DNA of 64,000 nt. Origin: an uncultured Oscillibacter sp. Its GTDB lineage: Bacteria; Bacillota; Clostridia; Oscillospirales; Oscillospiraceae. The stretch's first letter is position 1. Every line of letters begins with the position of its first letter. The stretch is taken from the NCBI GenBank assembly GCA_910579435.1, contig CAJTVF010000002.1, forward strand, positions 35,780 through 99,779. Direction: 5' to 3'. The notes beneath the pieces were generated by a model. That model was not told the DNA's origin and made no database searches. It worked only from the letters and a program-made list of their open reading frames with translations. Shown piece by piece: positions 47,465-55,813 of the stretch. A program made the translations under genes and the position numbers.

Positions 47465-48541
47465 ATGAAGAAGTTTATTTCGTTGGTCCTTGTACTTTTA
47501 ATGGTATTGGCGCTGACGGCCTGCGGCGGCGGGCGGAGCGCCCCTTCCGGCGGAAATAGCGGGGGAGGCGGTGAAAACAGCGGAAACAGAGAAAGCAGCC
47601 CCCCGGCCGAACCCACCAAGGTGAGAATCACCAGTCAGTTTGGCGATGAACATCCCCAGAGCGTTGCACTGTATAAATTTAAGGAACTGCTGGAAGAGCG
47701 CAGCAACGGCGGATTCGTAGTGGAGCTGTACACGAATAATCAGCTGGGCAGCGCGGAAGTCTGGCAGGACATGATGATCGAGGGTTCGGTTGAGATGAGC
47801 TTCCCCGGCGGGAATATGGCCAGCTATTACAACCTGACCAGCGTCACGGAGTGCCCCTTCCTGTTTACCACGTGGGACGAGGCTCGCTACATCTTTATGG
47901 AAACGGACCTGTGCGAACAGATGAACGCTGCGATGCCGGAGCAGGTAGGCGTGCGCAGCATCGGCTCCATCCCCATTGGCTTCCGTGTGACTACCAGCAA
48001 TAAGGAGATTACCCAAGTAAAGGATTACAACGGTCTTCGTCTGCGGGTGCCCAACGTGAATTACTGCGTGTGGCTGTTTGAGAGCCTGAAGGCGTCTGTG
48101 ATTTCCATGAACTTCTCCGAGATGTTCACCGCCCTGGAGCAGGGCACCGTGGACGCCCAGGAAAATCCATATTCCACGATTCTTGCCAATTCTCTCTACG
48201 AGGTGCAGGATTACCTCTTTGACAGCAAGCATATGTTCACAGCGCATTTCTGGTATGTCAACGAGGCGTGGTGGCAGGGTCTGACCGAGGAACAGCGGGA
48301 GCTGGTGCAGCAGTGTGTGGATGAGACCTGTGCCTACGGCTGGGACCTGGCGATTGCGGAAGAGGAGAGCATCATTACCCAGCTGGAGGAGCACGGCATC
48401 AAAATCACGTACCCCAGCGATGAGCAACGGGCGGAGCTCAAGCAGATCGTACAGGAGAATGTGTGGCCGAAGTTCTTTGAGGCATATCCGGGCAGCGAGG
48501 AATATGTGACGATGATTGCGGAGGCCTTGTCCGCCAGGTGA
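47465..48541 (+). CDS. dctP: TRAP transporter solute-binding lipoprotein DctP, system 2
   Basis: A 358-residue lipoprotein (lipobox LTAC, Cys20; Gly/Ser/Asn-rich linker) with the DctP fold: VRITSQFGDEHPQSVALYKFKELL, NNQLGSAEVWQDMMIEGSVEMSF, GFRVTTSNKEI (carboxylate-clamp Arg), EQGTVDAQENPYSTILAN. First gene of a seven-gene rightward operon running to the GntR regulator. RBS AAAGGAGATTG. Confidence 0.95.
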   Translation: MKKFISLVLVLLMVLALTACGGGRSAPSGGNSGGGGENSGNRESSPPAEPTKVRITSQFGDEHPQSVALYKFKELLEERSNGGFVVELYTNNQLGSAEVWQDMMIEGSVEMSFPGGNMASYYNLTSVTECPFLFTTWDEARYIFMETDLCEQMNAAMPEQVGVRSIGSIPIGFRVTTSNKEITQVKDYNGLRLRVPNVNYCVWLFESLKASVISMNFSEMFTALEQGTVDAQENPYSTILANSLYEVQDYLFDSKHMFTAHFWYVNEAWWQGLTEEQRELVQQCVDETCAYGWDLAIAEEESIITQLEEHGIKITYPSDEQRAELKQIVQENVWPKFFEAYPGSEEYVTMIAEALSAR

Positions 48542-48593
48542 CCGGTTTCCCCGCAGTTTCGGCTGCGGGGAGCCTTCATAAGGAGGAAGTTGT

Positions 48594-49073
48594 ATGAAGC
48601 GCAAAAAACTTTCGTTTCGGACGGTATTAAGCCCGGTTGTCATTGTGCTGATGGCGGCGATTGTGGTGATGACCTTTGTAAATGCGGCCCTCCGTTATAC
48701 GGTCGGGAAAAATGTTCTCAGCTTTGAGGAATACTCCCGGTTCTGCTTTGTCTGGATCTGCTATCTGGGAACGATTATTGCGTTTGAGGAAAAGCGCCAT
48801 ATCTGTGTGACCATCGTCTCGGACCTGCTGAAGGGCACAGTGAAGCGAGCGGTAGTGTTTGTAGGCCGGCTGATTATCTTAGCGGCCAGCGGCGTGGTCT
48901 TTTACGCAGGATTACTCTATTTGCGGCGGGCGGTTACCTACCATACGGCGGCGACCAACACCAATATGGGCGTGGTTGTGGTAGGGCTGCCTCTGACAGC
49001 CCTGTGCCTGATCGTGATTCAGGCAGTGGACCTGTACAAAGCATGCGCCGGGCGGCGCAAAAAGGAGGGCTGA
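48594..49073 (+). CDS. dctQ: TRAP transporter small permease DctQ, system 2
   Basis: A 159-residue membrane protein with four helices; hallmark FEEYSRFCFVWICYLGTIIAFEEKRHICVTIV. RBS AAGGAGGAAG. A GC-rich hairpin (CCCCGCAGTTTCGGCTGCGGGG) lies between dctP and this gene and may raise the level of the binding protein message. Confidence 0.94.
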   Translation: MKRKKLSFRTVLSPVVIVLMAAIVVMTFVNAALRYTVGKNVLSFEEYSRFCFVWICYLGTIIAFEEKRHICVTIVSDLLKGTVKRAVVFVGRLIILAASGVVFYAGLLYLRRAVTYHTAATNTNMGVVVVGLPLTALCLIVIQAVDLYKACAGRRKKEG

Positions 49074-49078
49074 GGGAG

Positions 49079-50371
49079 ATGACGACGTTTCTGGTGTTCC
49101 TGGGGACCCTGTTTGGCTTTATGGCCCTGGGCCTTCCCCTGGCGTTCGTGCTGCTGATCTGCGCCATTTTTATGATGCTCTCCCTGGGGCAGAGCGACAT
49201 CATGGTGATTGCGCAGAACATGGTAAGCGGGATGAACAACTTTACCCTGATGGCCATTCCCTTTTTCATGCTGGCCGGGGAGATCATGGACCGGGGCGGC
49301 CTCTCCCTGCGGATTGTCCGGTTCGCGAAGGTGGTGGTGGGACGCATCCGGGGAGGACTGGGCTATACGGCAATCTTAGCGACGATCGTATTCTCCGGCC
49401 TGTCCGGCAGCGCGGTGGCGGACGCTGCGGCGCTGGGCGCAATTTTGATTCCCTTGATGATCAAGAGCGGCTACCGCAAGAGCCGGTCCATCGCCTTTAT
49501 TGCGGCGGGAGCGATCGTAGCCCCCATGATCCCGCCCAGCATCCCCATGATCGTCATGGGGACCTCCACGGGACTATCGGTTACAAAGCTGTTCATGTCC
49601 GGCCTGATCCCGGGACTGATCGTATGCCTGGGGCTGATGGCGGCGTGGTTTTTTGTGGTGCGGATAGATGGCTACGACGACTGCGAGACCTTTACCTGGG
49701 AAGAGAGCGTCGCGATTATGAAGGACTCTTTTCCAGCGCTGATGATGCCAATTCTGATTGTAGGCGGAATCCGGTTCGGGATTTTTACCGCGACGGAGGC
49801 TGGGGCGTTTGCGGTGGTGTATGCTCTGCTGGTGTGCATGTTCTACTATAAAGAGTTTTCTTATAAAGATGTGGGACAGGTGCTGATTTCTGCGGCCATC
49901 AGCACGTCGACCACGATGTTTATCGTGGCGGGCGCTACGGCGGCCAGTATTTACTTTACCCTGGCCCAGGTCCCTGCGGCGATTGCCGGAGCGCTGGGTG
50001 GCTTGATTGGACAGCCCATTCTGCTGCTGCTGCTCATCAATGTCTTCCTTCTGTGCATGGGAATGGTGATGGACTGCACGCCCAATATTCTGGTCTTTGC
50101 GCCTGTGCTGTTCCCGGTTATTCAAAAGGCGGGGATCGACCCGTACTACTTTGCCTGCCTGATGAATTTCAACCTTTGCCTGGGACTGATTACGCCGCCA
50201 GTGGGCGTTGTACTCTACGTGGCGATGGACGCCAGCAGAGAGGGAGAACCGGCGCGCCTGGGAGCGGTCATCCGGGATTTGGCCCCATTCATTGGCGTGG
50301 AGATCGTCTGTCTGTTCCTGATGATCTTTGTGCCGCAGCTGATTCAGGTGCCGCTGAAGTGGCTCACTTGA
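49079..50371 (+). CDS. dctM: TRAP transporter large permease DctM, system 2
   Basis: A 430-residue membrane protein with about twelve helices: PLAFVLLICAIFMML, MAIPFFMLAGEIMDRGGLS, VFSGLSGSAVADAAALGAILIPLM, MIPPSIPMIVMG, FTATEAGAFAVVYALLV, LITPPVGVVLYVA. It uses the variant closer to the SiaT/DctM core. ATG at 49079 after AGGAGGGCTGAGGG, five bases after dctQ. Confidence 0.95.
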   Translation: MTTFLVFLGTLFGFMALGLPLAFVLLICAIFMMLSLGQSDIMVIAQNMVSGMNNFTLMAIPFFMLAGEIMDRGGLSLRIVRFAKVVVGRIRGGLGYTAILATIVFSGLSGSAVADAAALGAILIPLMIKSGYRKSRSIAFIAAGAIVAPMIPPSIPMIVMGTSTGLSVTKLFMSGLIPGLIVCLGLMAAWFFVVRIDGYDDCETFTWEESVAIMKDSFPALMMPILIVGGIRFGIFTATEAGAFAVVYALLVCMFYYKEFSYKDVGQVLISAAISTSTTMFIVAGATAASIYFTLAQVPAAIAGALGGLIGQPILLLLLINVFLLCMGMVMDCTPNILVFAPVLFPVIQKAGIDPYYFACLMNFNLCLGLITPPVGVVLYVAMDASREGEPARLGAVIRDLAPFIGVEIVCLFLMIFVPQLIQVPLKWLT

Positions 50372-50399
50372 CGGAACTCTGCAAAAAGGAGAGAAAAAC

Positions 50400-51575
50400 G
50401 TGAAAATCACGAACGTGGAAACTGTAGGATTGGCATATCCGACAAAAAAGCCGTTCTACAATGCGTTAGGAAGATCGGCGCAGCGGGCCTGCCTGCTGGT
50501 GCGGATCTATACGGACGAAGGGATCGTGGGGGTCGGAGAGGCGGCTCCTTATGGGGGCCCCTTGATTAGCACAGAAACGGTGATACGCAGGGAACTGGCG
50601 CCGAAACTGATTGGCCTGGATCCGATGGATGTGGAGTACATTTGGCACAGGCTTTTTTTCGAGGGCTATCAGCATTCCCGGAACGGGATATTTGTCTGCG
50701 CCCTGAGCGGCGTCGATATGGCGCTGTGGGATATCATGGGAAAAGCGCTGAAGCAGCCAATCTATAAGCTGCTGGGGGGATACCGGAGCCGCGTGAAAGT
50801 TTACGCCAGCGGCGGTTTTTACGGACAGGGGAAAAGCCGGGAGGAGCTGGCGGCAGAGCTGAAGAGCTATGTCCAGCAAGGTTTTGACGCTGTCAAAATG
50901 AAGGTCGGCAGGACCTTTACCCCCCTGACACCTCGGGAGCTCTCGGACGGTGCGGAGGAGTGCGCACTGACATTCGCGGAGGATCTGGAACGTGTGCGGG
51001 TGGCCAGAGAGGCTGTGGGAGATCGTATCGCCCTGATGGTGGACGCAAACGCGGCGTGGACCTACCCGGATGCGCTACAGGCGGGACGGGTATTTGACGA
51101 GCTGAATGTCTATCTCTTTGAAGAACCCCTGCGCACGGATGATTACGAGGGGAGCGCACAGCTGGCCAGCCATTTGAGGACCCGGGTCGCAGGGTATGAG
51201 ACGGAGTGCCTTTTGACGAATTTCACCCGTCTGATCGAAGGACGCTGCGTAGATCTGGTGCAGCCGGATATTTCCTGGGCGGGCGGCTTTACAGAGTGCC
51301 GGAAAATCGCGGCGGTAGCGGAAGCCCACTGCATGGAGGTGGCGCCCCACGCATTTTCCTCTGGCATTTTACTGGCGGCGTCGCTGCAGTTTTCCGCCGG
51401 CTTGTCCAACGGGGCGATGGTGGAGTTCGACATGACGGAAAACGGACTGCGCACAGGCCTCTTGAAAGAGCCCTTTATACCCAAGGAGGGCTATATTGAG
51501 CTGGACGAAAAAAAGTATGGTCTGGGTATCGAGCTGAATGAGAACGTAATTGAACAATACCGAGTGGGGAAATAG
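50400..51575 (+). CDS. Mandelate racemase/muconate lactonizing enzyme family dehydratase
   Basis: A 391-residue enolase-superfamily enzyme acting on a sugar acid or related carboxylate by proton abstraction. Catalytic set visible: KMK at 166-168, metal ligands Asp215 (MVDANAAW), Glu241/242 (LFEEPL) and Glu267 (GYETE), Asp290 (QPDISW) and His317 (APHAF). KxK plus His-Asp fits the mandelate-racemase or glucarate-type subgroups; substrate cannot be fixed. GTG start at 50400. The 18-residue insert TFTPLTPRELSDGAEECA after the KMK motif is unusual. Confidence 0.92.
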   Translation: MKITNVETVGLAYPTKKPFYNALGRSAQRACLLVRIYTDEGIVGVGEAAPYGGPLISTETVIRRELAPKLIGLDPMDVEYIWHRLFFEGYQHSRNGIFVCALSGVDMALWDIMGKALKQPIYKLLGGYRSRVKVYASGGFYGQGKSREELAAELKSYVQQGFDAVKMKVGRTFTPLTPRELSDGAEECALTFAEDLERVRVAREAVGDRIALMVDANAAWTYPDALQAGRVFDELNVYLFEEPLRTDDYEGSAQLASHLRTRVAGYETECLLTNFTRLIEGRCVDLVQPDISWAGGFTECRKIAAVAEAHCMEVAPHAFSSGILLAASLQFSAGLSNGAMVEFDMTENGLRTGLLKEPFIPKEGYIELDEKKYGLGIELNENVIEQYRVGK

Positions 51576-51587
51576 AGGCGGAACGGG

Positions 51588-52928
51588 ATGACGATATCGG
51601 AAAAACTCGCGGGATTCGCAGTATCGCTGAGAGAGGAAGACCTCCCTGCCGGCGTGTGGGAACGGGCCAGGACTCACTTTGTGGATACGCTTGCCTGTAT
51701 GTTCCTGGGGACGGACAGCCAGTCCGTGAAGCGGGCGCTTCCCTATGTAAAGACATATGGAGGAAGCGCACAGGCCGCTTTTCCGGGGGGGCTTTGGACG
51801 GACGCGGCGCACTGCGCCATGCTGGGTGCCATAGCGGCCCACAGCAACGACTTCGACGACATGAGCTCGAATTTGAACGGGCATCCCAGTGCGCTATTGG
51901 TCCCGGTGGTATTGGCCCTGGGACAAAAAGAAAACGTCACCGGACGGGAGATGCTGATGGCTTATATCGCCGGGGTCGAGATAGATGCGATTTTGGGCCG
52001 AATGGTGCAGGAGGCGGGATATCCAAAGGGCTGGAACCCGACAACGGCTATTGGAATCTTCGGCGGAGTGGCGGCGGCGGGGCGGCTCTTAGGACTGGAC
52101 CGGAAGGAAATGACGCACGCCTTCGGAATGGCGGTGAACGAGTCCGCTGGATTCAAGGCGAATTACGGCACGTTCGCGAAGGACCTTGCCATAGGAACCG
52201 TGGCCGCCAAAGCGGTCCTTCTGGCGGAAAGCGCCAAAAGTGGATTCGACGCCAGCCGCGACGCATTTGAAGGGCCCTTTGGCTTCTTCCGGAATGTAAC
52301 CGGAGCCGCAGAGGGGAACCCCCTGGCGGAGCCGCCGGAGAAGTACCGGTCGGATTTCCTCTTCCCGGGCCTGATCATGAAGCCCTATCCCTCCTGCCGG
52401 GGAAACCACAGCGGAATCGACTGTATCACCAGGATCGTTCGCCGTCACGCCTTCCGGCCTGAGGATGTAAGGCAGATTGTCTGCAAGGTGGACCAGGCCG
52501 CCTGGGATACGGACCGCTATGAGCGGCCCGAAACGCCGAGCCAGGCGAAATTCAGTCTGGCCTTTTGCGTCGCCAAGGTGGTCTGCGGCGGGCAGATCGA
52601 GATCCAAGACTTCTTGGGGGAGGAGATCCGTGACCGGGCACCCCTGGCGCTTCTCCCGAAGATCCGGATTGTCTGCGCCCCGGAGGAATTCCCGGAGAGC
52701 CGCTTCGGCACAGAGGTGCGAGTCGATCTGACGGATGGCGGCGTTTATACGGAAAAGGCGTGCTATGCAAAAGGAGACCCTGCCTGCCCGATGACCCAGG
52801 AGGAGATCGACTGTAAGCTGCGAGCCTGCCTGGAGATTGCGCTGGGAGCAGGAGAGGCGGAGAAGATGATGGCGCGCCTACTGAAATTTGACAGGTTGCC
52901 GCAGGTGCGGGAGATATTTTCCCTGTGA
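51588..52928 (+). CDS. MmgE/PrpD-family protein
   Basis: A 446-residue protein of the family that contains 2-methylcitrate dehydratase, aconitate decarboxylase and iminodisuccinate epimerase. Marks: VWERARTHFVDTLACMFLG, AHSNDFDDMSSNLNGHPSALLVPVVLAL, MKPYPSCRGNHSGIDC. It probably dehydrates, decarboxylates or epimerises a tricarboxylate-like intermediate of the island's pathway. RBS AGAGGCGGAACGGG. Thirteen bases after the dehydratase gene. Confidence 0.92.
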   Translation: MTISEKLAGFAVSLREEDLPAGVWERARTHFVDTLACMFLGTDSQSVKRALPYVKTYGGSAQAAFPGGLWTDAAHCAMLGAIAAHSNDFDDMSSNLNGHPSALLVPVVLALGQKENVTGREMLMAYIAGVEIDAILGRMVQEAGYPKGWNPTTAIGIFGGVAAAGRLLGLDRKEMTHAFGMAVNESAGFKANYGTFAKDLAIGTVAAKAVLLAESAKSGFDASRDAFEGPFGFFRNVTGAAEGNPLAEPPEKYRSDFLFPGLIMKPYPSCRGNHSGIDCITRIVRRHAFRPEDVRQIVCKVDQAAWDTDRYERPETPSQAKFSLAFCVAKVVCGGQIEIQDFLGEEIRDRAPLALLPKIRIVCAPEEFPESRFGTEVRVDLTDGGVYTEKACYAKGDPACPMTQEEIDCKLRACLEIALGAGEAEKMMARLLKFDRLPQVREIFSL

Positions 52929-52949
52929 TAACGAAAAAGAGGTGAAACA

Positions 52950-53720
52950 ATGAAAACCAGCATGAGGAACATGATACATAAGGAGAGAAAGATCGGGACT
53001 ATTTTGCAGATTCCCAGCGAGGAAGTAGCGGAGATGCTGGGCCACGCGGGTCTGGAATTCATCGTCCTGGACATGGAACATTGCCCGATGTCCCATAGAA
53101 AGATCGTGTCCATGATCCGCGCCTGTGAGGCGGCGGATACGATCCCCTTCGTACGCGTGCCCGATGTGACGGATGAGGACTCCATCAAAAAGGCTTTGGA
53201 TGCGGGAGCGTCGGGGATCCTAGTGCCGAACGTTGAGACGGTGGAACAGGCGGAACTGGCGGTGCACTATGGGAAGTATGCCCCAATGGGAAAACGGGGG
53301 GCCTGCCCTTATGTCCGGGCCAATTGGTTCGGCGGCGAGGATTGCGGAGCCTATTTCGAGAAGGCGAATCAGGAAACAATGATTATGCTGCTGGTGGAGG
53401 GGCCCGAGGGCGTGAAAAATCTTCCGGAAATCATGAGGGTGGAAGGTGTCGACGTGATCCAGATCGGAACAGTGGATCTGGCGGTGGCCCTGGGGATTCC
53501 TGGACAGACGAATCATCCGTCGGTCAGAAGGGTCCTGCGGCAGGCGGCGGAGCTGGCCGCAGAAAACGGAAAACAATTGAGCTATTATTGCGGCACGCCG
53601 GAGGAGGTAAAAGAGGTCAGGGATTGGCCGGGAATTGGATTGTATCTCTGCCCCATTCCCGAGACCATTCTCCATGGAACTTATCAGAAAATGGTGACGC
53701 AGATGCAGGAATGGGGGTGA
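52950..53720 (+). CDS. HpcH/HpaI-type class II aldolase
   Basis: A 256-residue TIM-barrel aldolase that cleaves 4-hydroxy-2-oxo acids to pyruvate and an aldehyde with a divalent metal. Marks: FIVLDMEHCPMSH (His base), VRVPD (Arg), ASGILVPNVETVEQAE, GACPYVRANWFGG, MLLVEGPEGVKNL (metal Glu), DVIQIGTVDLAVALGIPG (metal Asp). Here the usual IET motif is VEG. RBS AAGAGGTGAA. Probably the carbon-splitting step of this pathway. Confidence 0.92.
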   Translation: MKTSMRNMIHKERKIGTILQIPSEEVAEMLGHAGLEFIVLDMEHCPMSHRKIVSMIRACEAADTIPFVRVPDVTDEDSIKKALDAGASGILVPNVETVEQAELAVHYGKYAPMGKRGACPYVRANWFGGEDCGAYFEKANQETMIMLLVEGPEGVKNLPEIMRVEGVDVIQIGTVDLAVALGIPGQTNHPSVRRVLRQAAELAAENGKQLSYYCGTPEEVKEVRDWPGIGLYLCPIPETILHGTYQKMVTQMQEWG

Positions 53721-53816
53721 ACCCGGAGGGAGGAGCGGAATTCAAAGAATAACATTGAAATAAAAGATGAAGTCTGTTACAATAAAACCAGCATATCAAG
53801 AAAGGGAGAATCCTAA

Positions 53817-54500
53817 ATGCTGGAGAGAGTGGAGCGCGTTACGACGGATGTGATCGTAGCGGAGCGGTTAAAAACCTGGATCATTGACAATCAATTGCAG
53901 CCCGGGGACCGTCTGCCCACAGAGCAGCAGCTCTGCGGGGAACTGGGGGTCGCGCGGCATACGCTGCGGGAAGGGATCAAACGCCTCGCGCAGCTCGGGA
54001 TCGTGGAAAGCCGAACGGGTTCCGGGATGTACATTAGCAATATGTCTTTTGACAATATGGCGGAATATATGCTGTTTTTAAAACAGCGGGGGGATATCTC
54101 CGTGGACGACATCTGTAATGTGCGTTCCGTGCTGGAGTGCTACGTGGCGCGCACGGTGGCGCTTGTAGTGGACGACGCTCACATCCGCCAGCTCCACGTT
54201 CATCTGGAGAACATGAAAGCCCGGTGTGATGAAAACGACTGGGAAAATTATGTGCAGGAGGACATTACCTTCCATCTGTGCCTGGCGGACGCCTCGGATA
54301 ACCAGCTTTTGAGCGGGGTCATCTGCGCCCTCCGGCGTATTATCCGGGCGCATATGAGCTCTCTGGACCGCAAGACCGCATTGAACAGCTATAAACAGCA
54401 CTGCCTGATCGTGGACGCCATTGAGCGTCATAATCCCGATCTGGCGGCGGAGCGAATGCGGGAACATTTGGCGGGAATACAGGGGTCCTATATTTCGTGA
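53817..54500 (+). CDS. GntR regulator, FadR subfamily
   Basis: A 227-residue regulator: winged helix (residues about 8-75, ERLKTWIIDNQLQPGDRLPTEQQLCGELGVARHTLREGIKRLAQLGIVESRTGSGMY) and an all-helical FCD ligand-binding domain with metal-ligand histidines (ITFHLCLADASDN, ALNSYKQHCLIVDAIERHN, MREHLAGI). Such proteins bind short TGTnnnACA-centred palindromes; four such sites lie before the island's operons. RBS AAAGGGAGAA. A separate weak promoter may lie at 53730-53790. Confidence 0.93.
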   Translation: MLERVERVTTDVIVAERLKTWIIDNQLQPGDRLPTEQQLCGELGVARHTLREGIKRLAQLGIVESRTGSGMYISNMSFDNMAEYMLFLKQRGDISVDDICNVRSVLECYVARTVALVVDDAHIRQLHVHLENMKARCDENDWENYVQEDITFHLCLADASDNQLLSGVICALRRIIRAHMSSLDRKTALNSYKQHCLIVDAIERHNPDLAAERMREHLAGIQGSYIS

Positions 54501-54505
54501 AAACG

Positions 54506-54544
54506 CAGATTGGGAACTTCTTTTGAATTCCCAATCTGTTTTTT
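54506..54544 (+). terminator. Terminator of the TRAP-2 operon
   Basis: CAGATTGGGAA, 11-base loop, TTCCCAATCTG, TTTTTT. Confidence 0.93.
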
Positions 54545-54611
54545 GCTGCGGCGGGGCAGGAGGGAAAATCCCTCCTCAAACGGCTTGCCGGAAAGGACAT
54601 TGCGATAAGCG

Positions 54612-54641
54612 GGACCCCGCCGGCTTCAGCTGGCGGGGTCC
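54612..54641 (-). terminator. Hairpin at the end of the FAH-family gene
   Basis: GGACCCCGCC and GGCGGGGTCC arms around ten bases, 29 bases after the minus-strand stop; no clear U run. Confidence 0.55.
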
Positions 54642-54669
54642 TGCATTTCCAGGTTGAACGGCGGACCGC

Positions 54670-55449
54670 TTAAGGGGCCACTACGGGGTTTTTCAAAATA
54701 CCGATACCGGGGATCTCGACCTCAATTACATCTCCCACCTTGACCGGAGCGACGCCGGCGGGAGTGCCCGTGGCAATCACATCGCCGGGTTCCAGCGTGA
54801 TCCACTCGGAGATATAGACGATGAGGGCGGGGACGTCGAAGATCAGATCGTCCGTGTTGCCGTCCTGCAGCGTCTGACCGTTTACGCGGGTGCGGAGAGG
54901 CGTGTGGAACGGATCAATCTGGTCGGTGATAATGGGGCCGATAGGGCAGAAAGTATCCAGGCCCTTTCCGCGTGTCCACTGCCCGTCGTTCCACTGCATG
55001 GTTCTGGCGGACATATCGTTGACGCAGGTATAGCCGAGGACAAAGTCCAAGGCGTTCTCTCTGGACGCCTTTTTGCAGCGCTTGCCAATGACAACACCCA
55101 GCTCGCCTTCAAAGTCGACGCGCTCTACGCCGGTGGGGTAAAGGATGCCCTGGTTGGGATCGGCAACGGTGTTGGGGGCCTTGCTGAAAATCAGGGGATG
55201 CTCTGGAACAGAGACATTCAAATGCATGACCTCGTTGCATTCCTGAACGTGTGAAAGGTAATTCGTACCGGCGCACATAATCTTGCTGGGTTGACAAGGA
55301 GCCAGCAGAGTGACGTCGGAAAGAAGATGGCTGACATCGGTTTTCCGGAAGCTGCCAAAAATGGAGCCCTCCACTTGAGTGACACGCTTCCCGTCTAAAA
55401 CGCCGTAAAAAATGCCGCCTTGGATATCCTGAAACCGCACGAATTCCAT
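54670..55449 (-). CDS. Fumarylacetoacetate hydrolase (FAH) family protein
   Basis: A 259-residue metal-dependent hydrolase or decarboxylase acting on oxo-acids. Marks: IMCAGTNYLSHVQE, PLIFSKAPNTVADPNQGILYP, VDFEGELGVVIGKRCKKAS (E-x-E metal ligands), NDMSARTMQ, GKGLDTFCPIGP, GDVIATGTPAGVAPVKVGD. Single gene on the minus strand with its own promoter and FadR-type site; convergent with the TRAP-2 operon. Likely later step of the same pathway. RBS CAGGAGGAAAAC. Confidence 0.93.
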   Translation of the reverse strand: MEFVRFQDIQGGIFYGVLDGKRVTQVEGSIFGSFRKTDVSHLLSDVTLLAPCQPSKIMCAGTNYLSHVQECNEVMHLNVSVPEHPLIFSKAPNTVADPNQGILYPTGVERVDFEGELGVVIGKRCKKASRENALDFVLGYTCVNDMSARTMQWNDGQWTRGKGLDTFCPIGPIITDQIDPFHTPLRTRVNGQTLQDGNTDDLIFDVPALIVYISEWITLEPGDVIATGTPAGVAPVKVGDVIEVEIPGIGILKNPVVAP

Positions 55450-55470
55450 ATGGTTTTCCTCCTGTAGATT

Positions 55471-55520
55471 TGTTGGACATTTGCATAAATTATATTACTG
55501 AAAACAAACGGGAATGTCAA
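55471..55520 (-). promoter_or_regulatory. Promoter and operator of the FAH-family gene
   Basis: Minus strand TTGACA (55515-55520), 17 bases, TAATAT (55492-55497); TTTGTTGGACATTTG (55469-55483) follows the start point and matches the FadR-type consensus. Confidence 0.65.
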
Positions 55521-55707
55521 GGAAAAAAACAAAATTTCGTGAAAATACAGCAAGAGCTCAGGCTGGGTTTATAGAAAATGTGAAAGCCCCTGGAAGCTGT
55601 TTTGAAACTGTCACTAAAAGCCAAAATCTTGGTGCGCAAAAGGCGGGGCTTTATATCGCCAGCGTCAAAAAGGACAGAAAAAGCGGACAAGAAATCCATG
55701 GAATGAC

Positions 55708-55770
55708 TTGACAAGCGGCAATTCTTGTCTATAATAAAATAAGGTAAGATTTATTGAAATGTTCAACAAA
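55708..55770 (+). promoter_or_regulatory. Promoter and operator of the acid-sugar kinase operon
   Basis: TTGACA (55708-55713), 16 bases, TATAAT (55730-55735); AAATGTTCAACAAAT (55758-55772) lies downstream of the start point. The stretch 55521-55707 shows no convincing gene. Confidence 0.72.
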
Positions 55771-55813
55771 TATTGAGGATGATTGAAATAGATGCAGGAG
55801 GTGCGCAGCCGGT

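Noticed and set aside
55514..55711. 65-codon frame between the FAH gene and the kinase operon
   Set aside because: No ribosome site, odd composition, and its end overlaps the -35 box of the kinase promoter.
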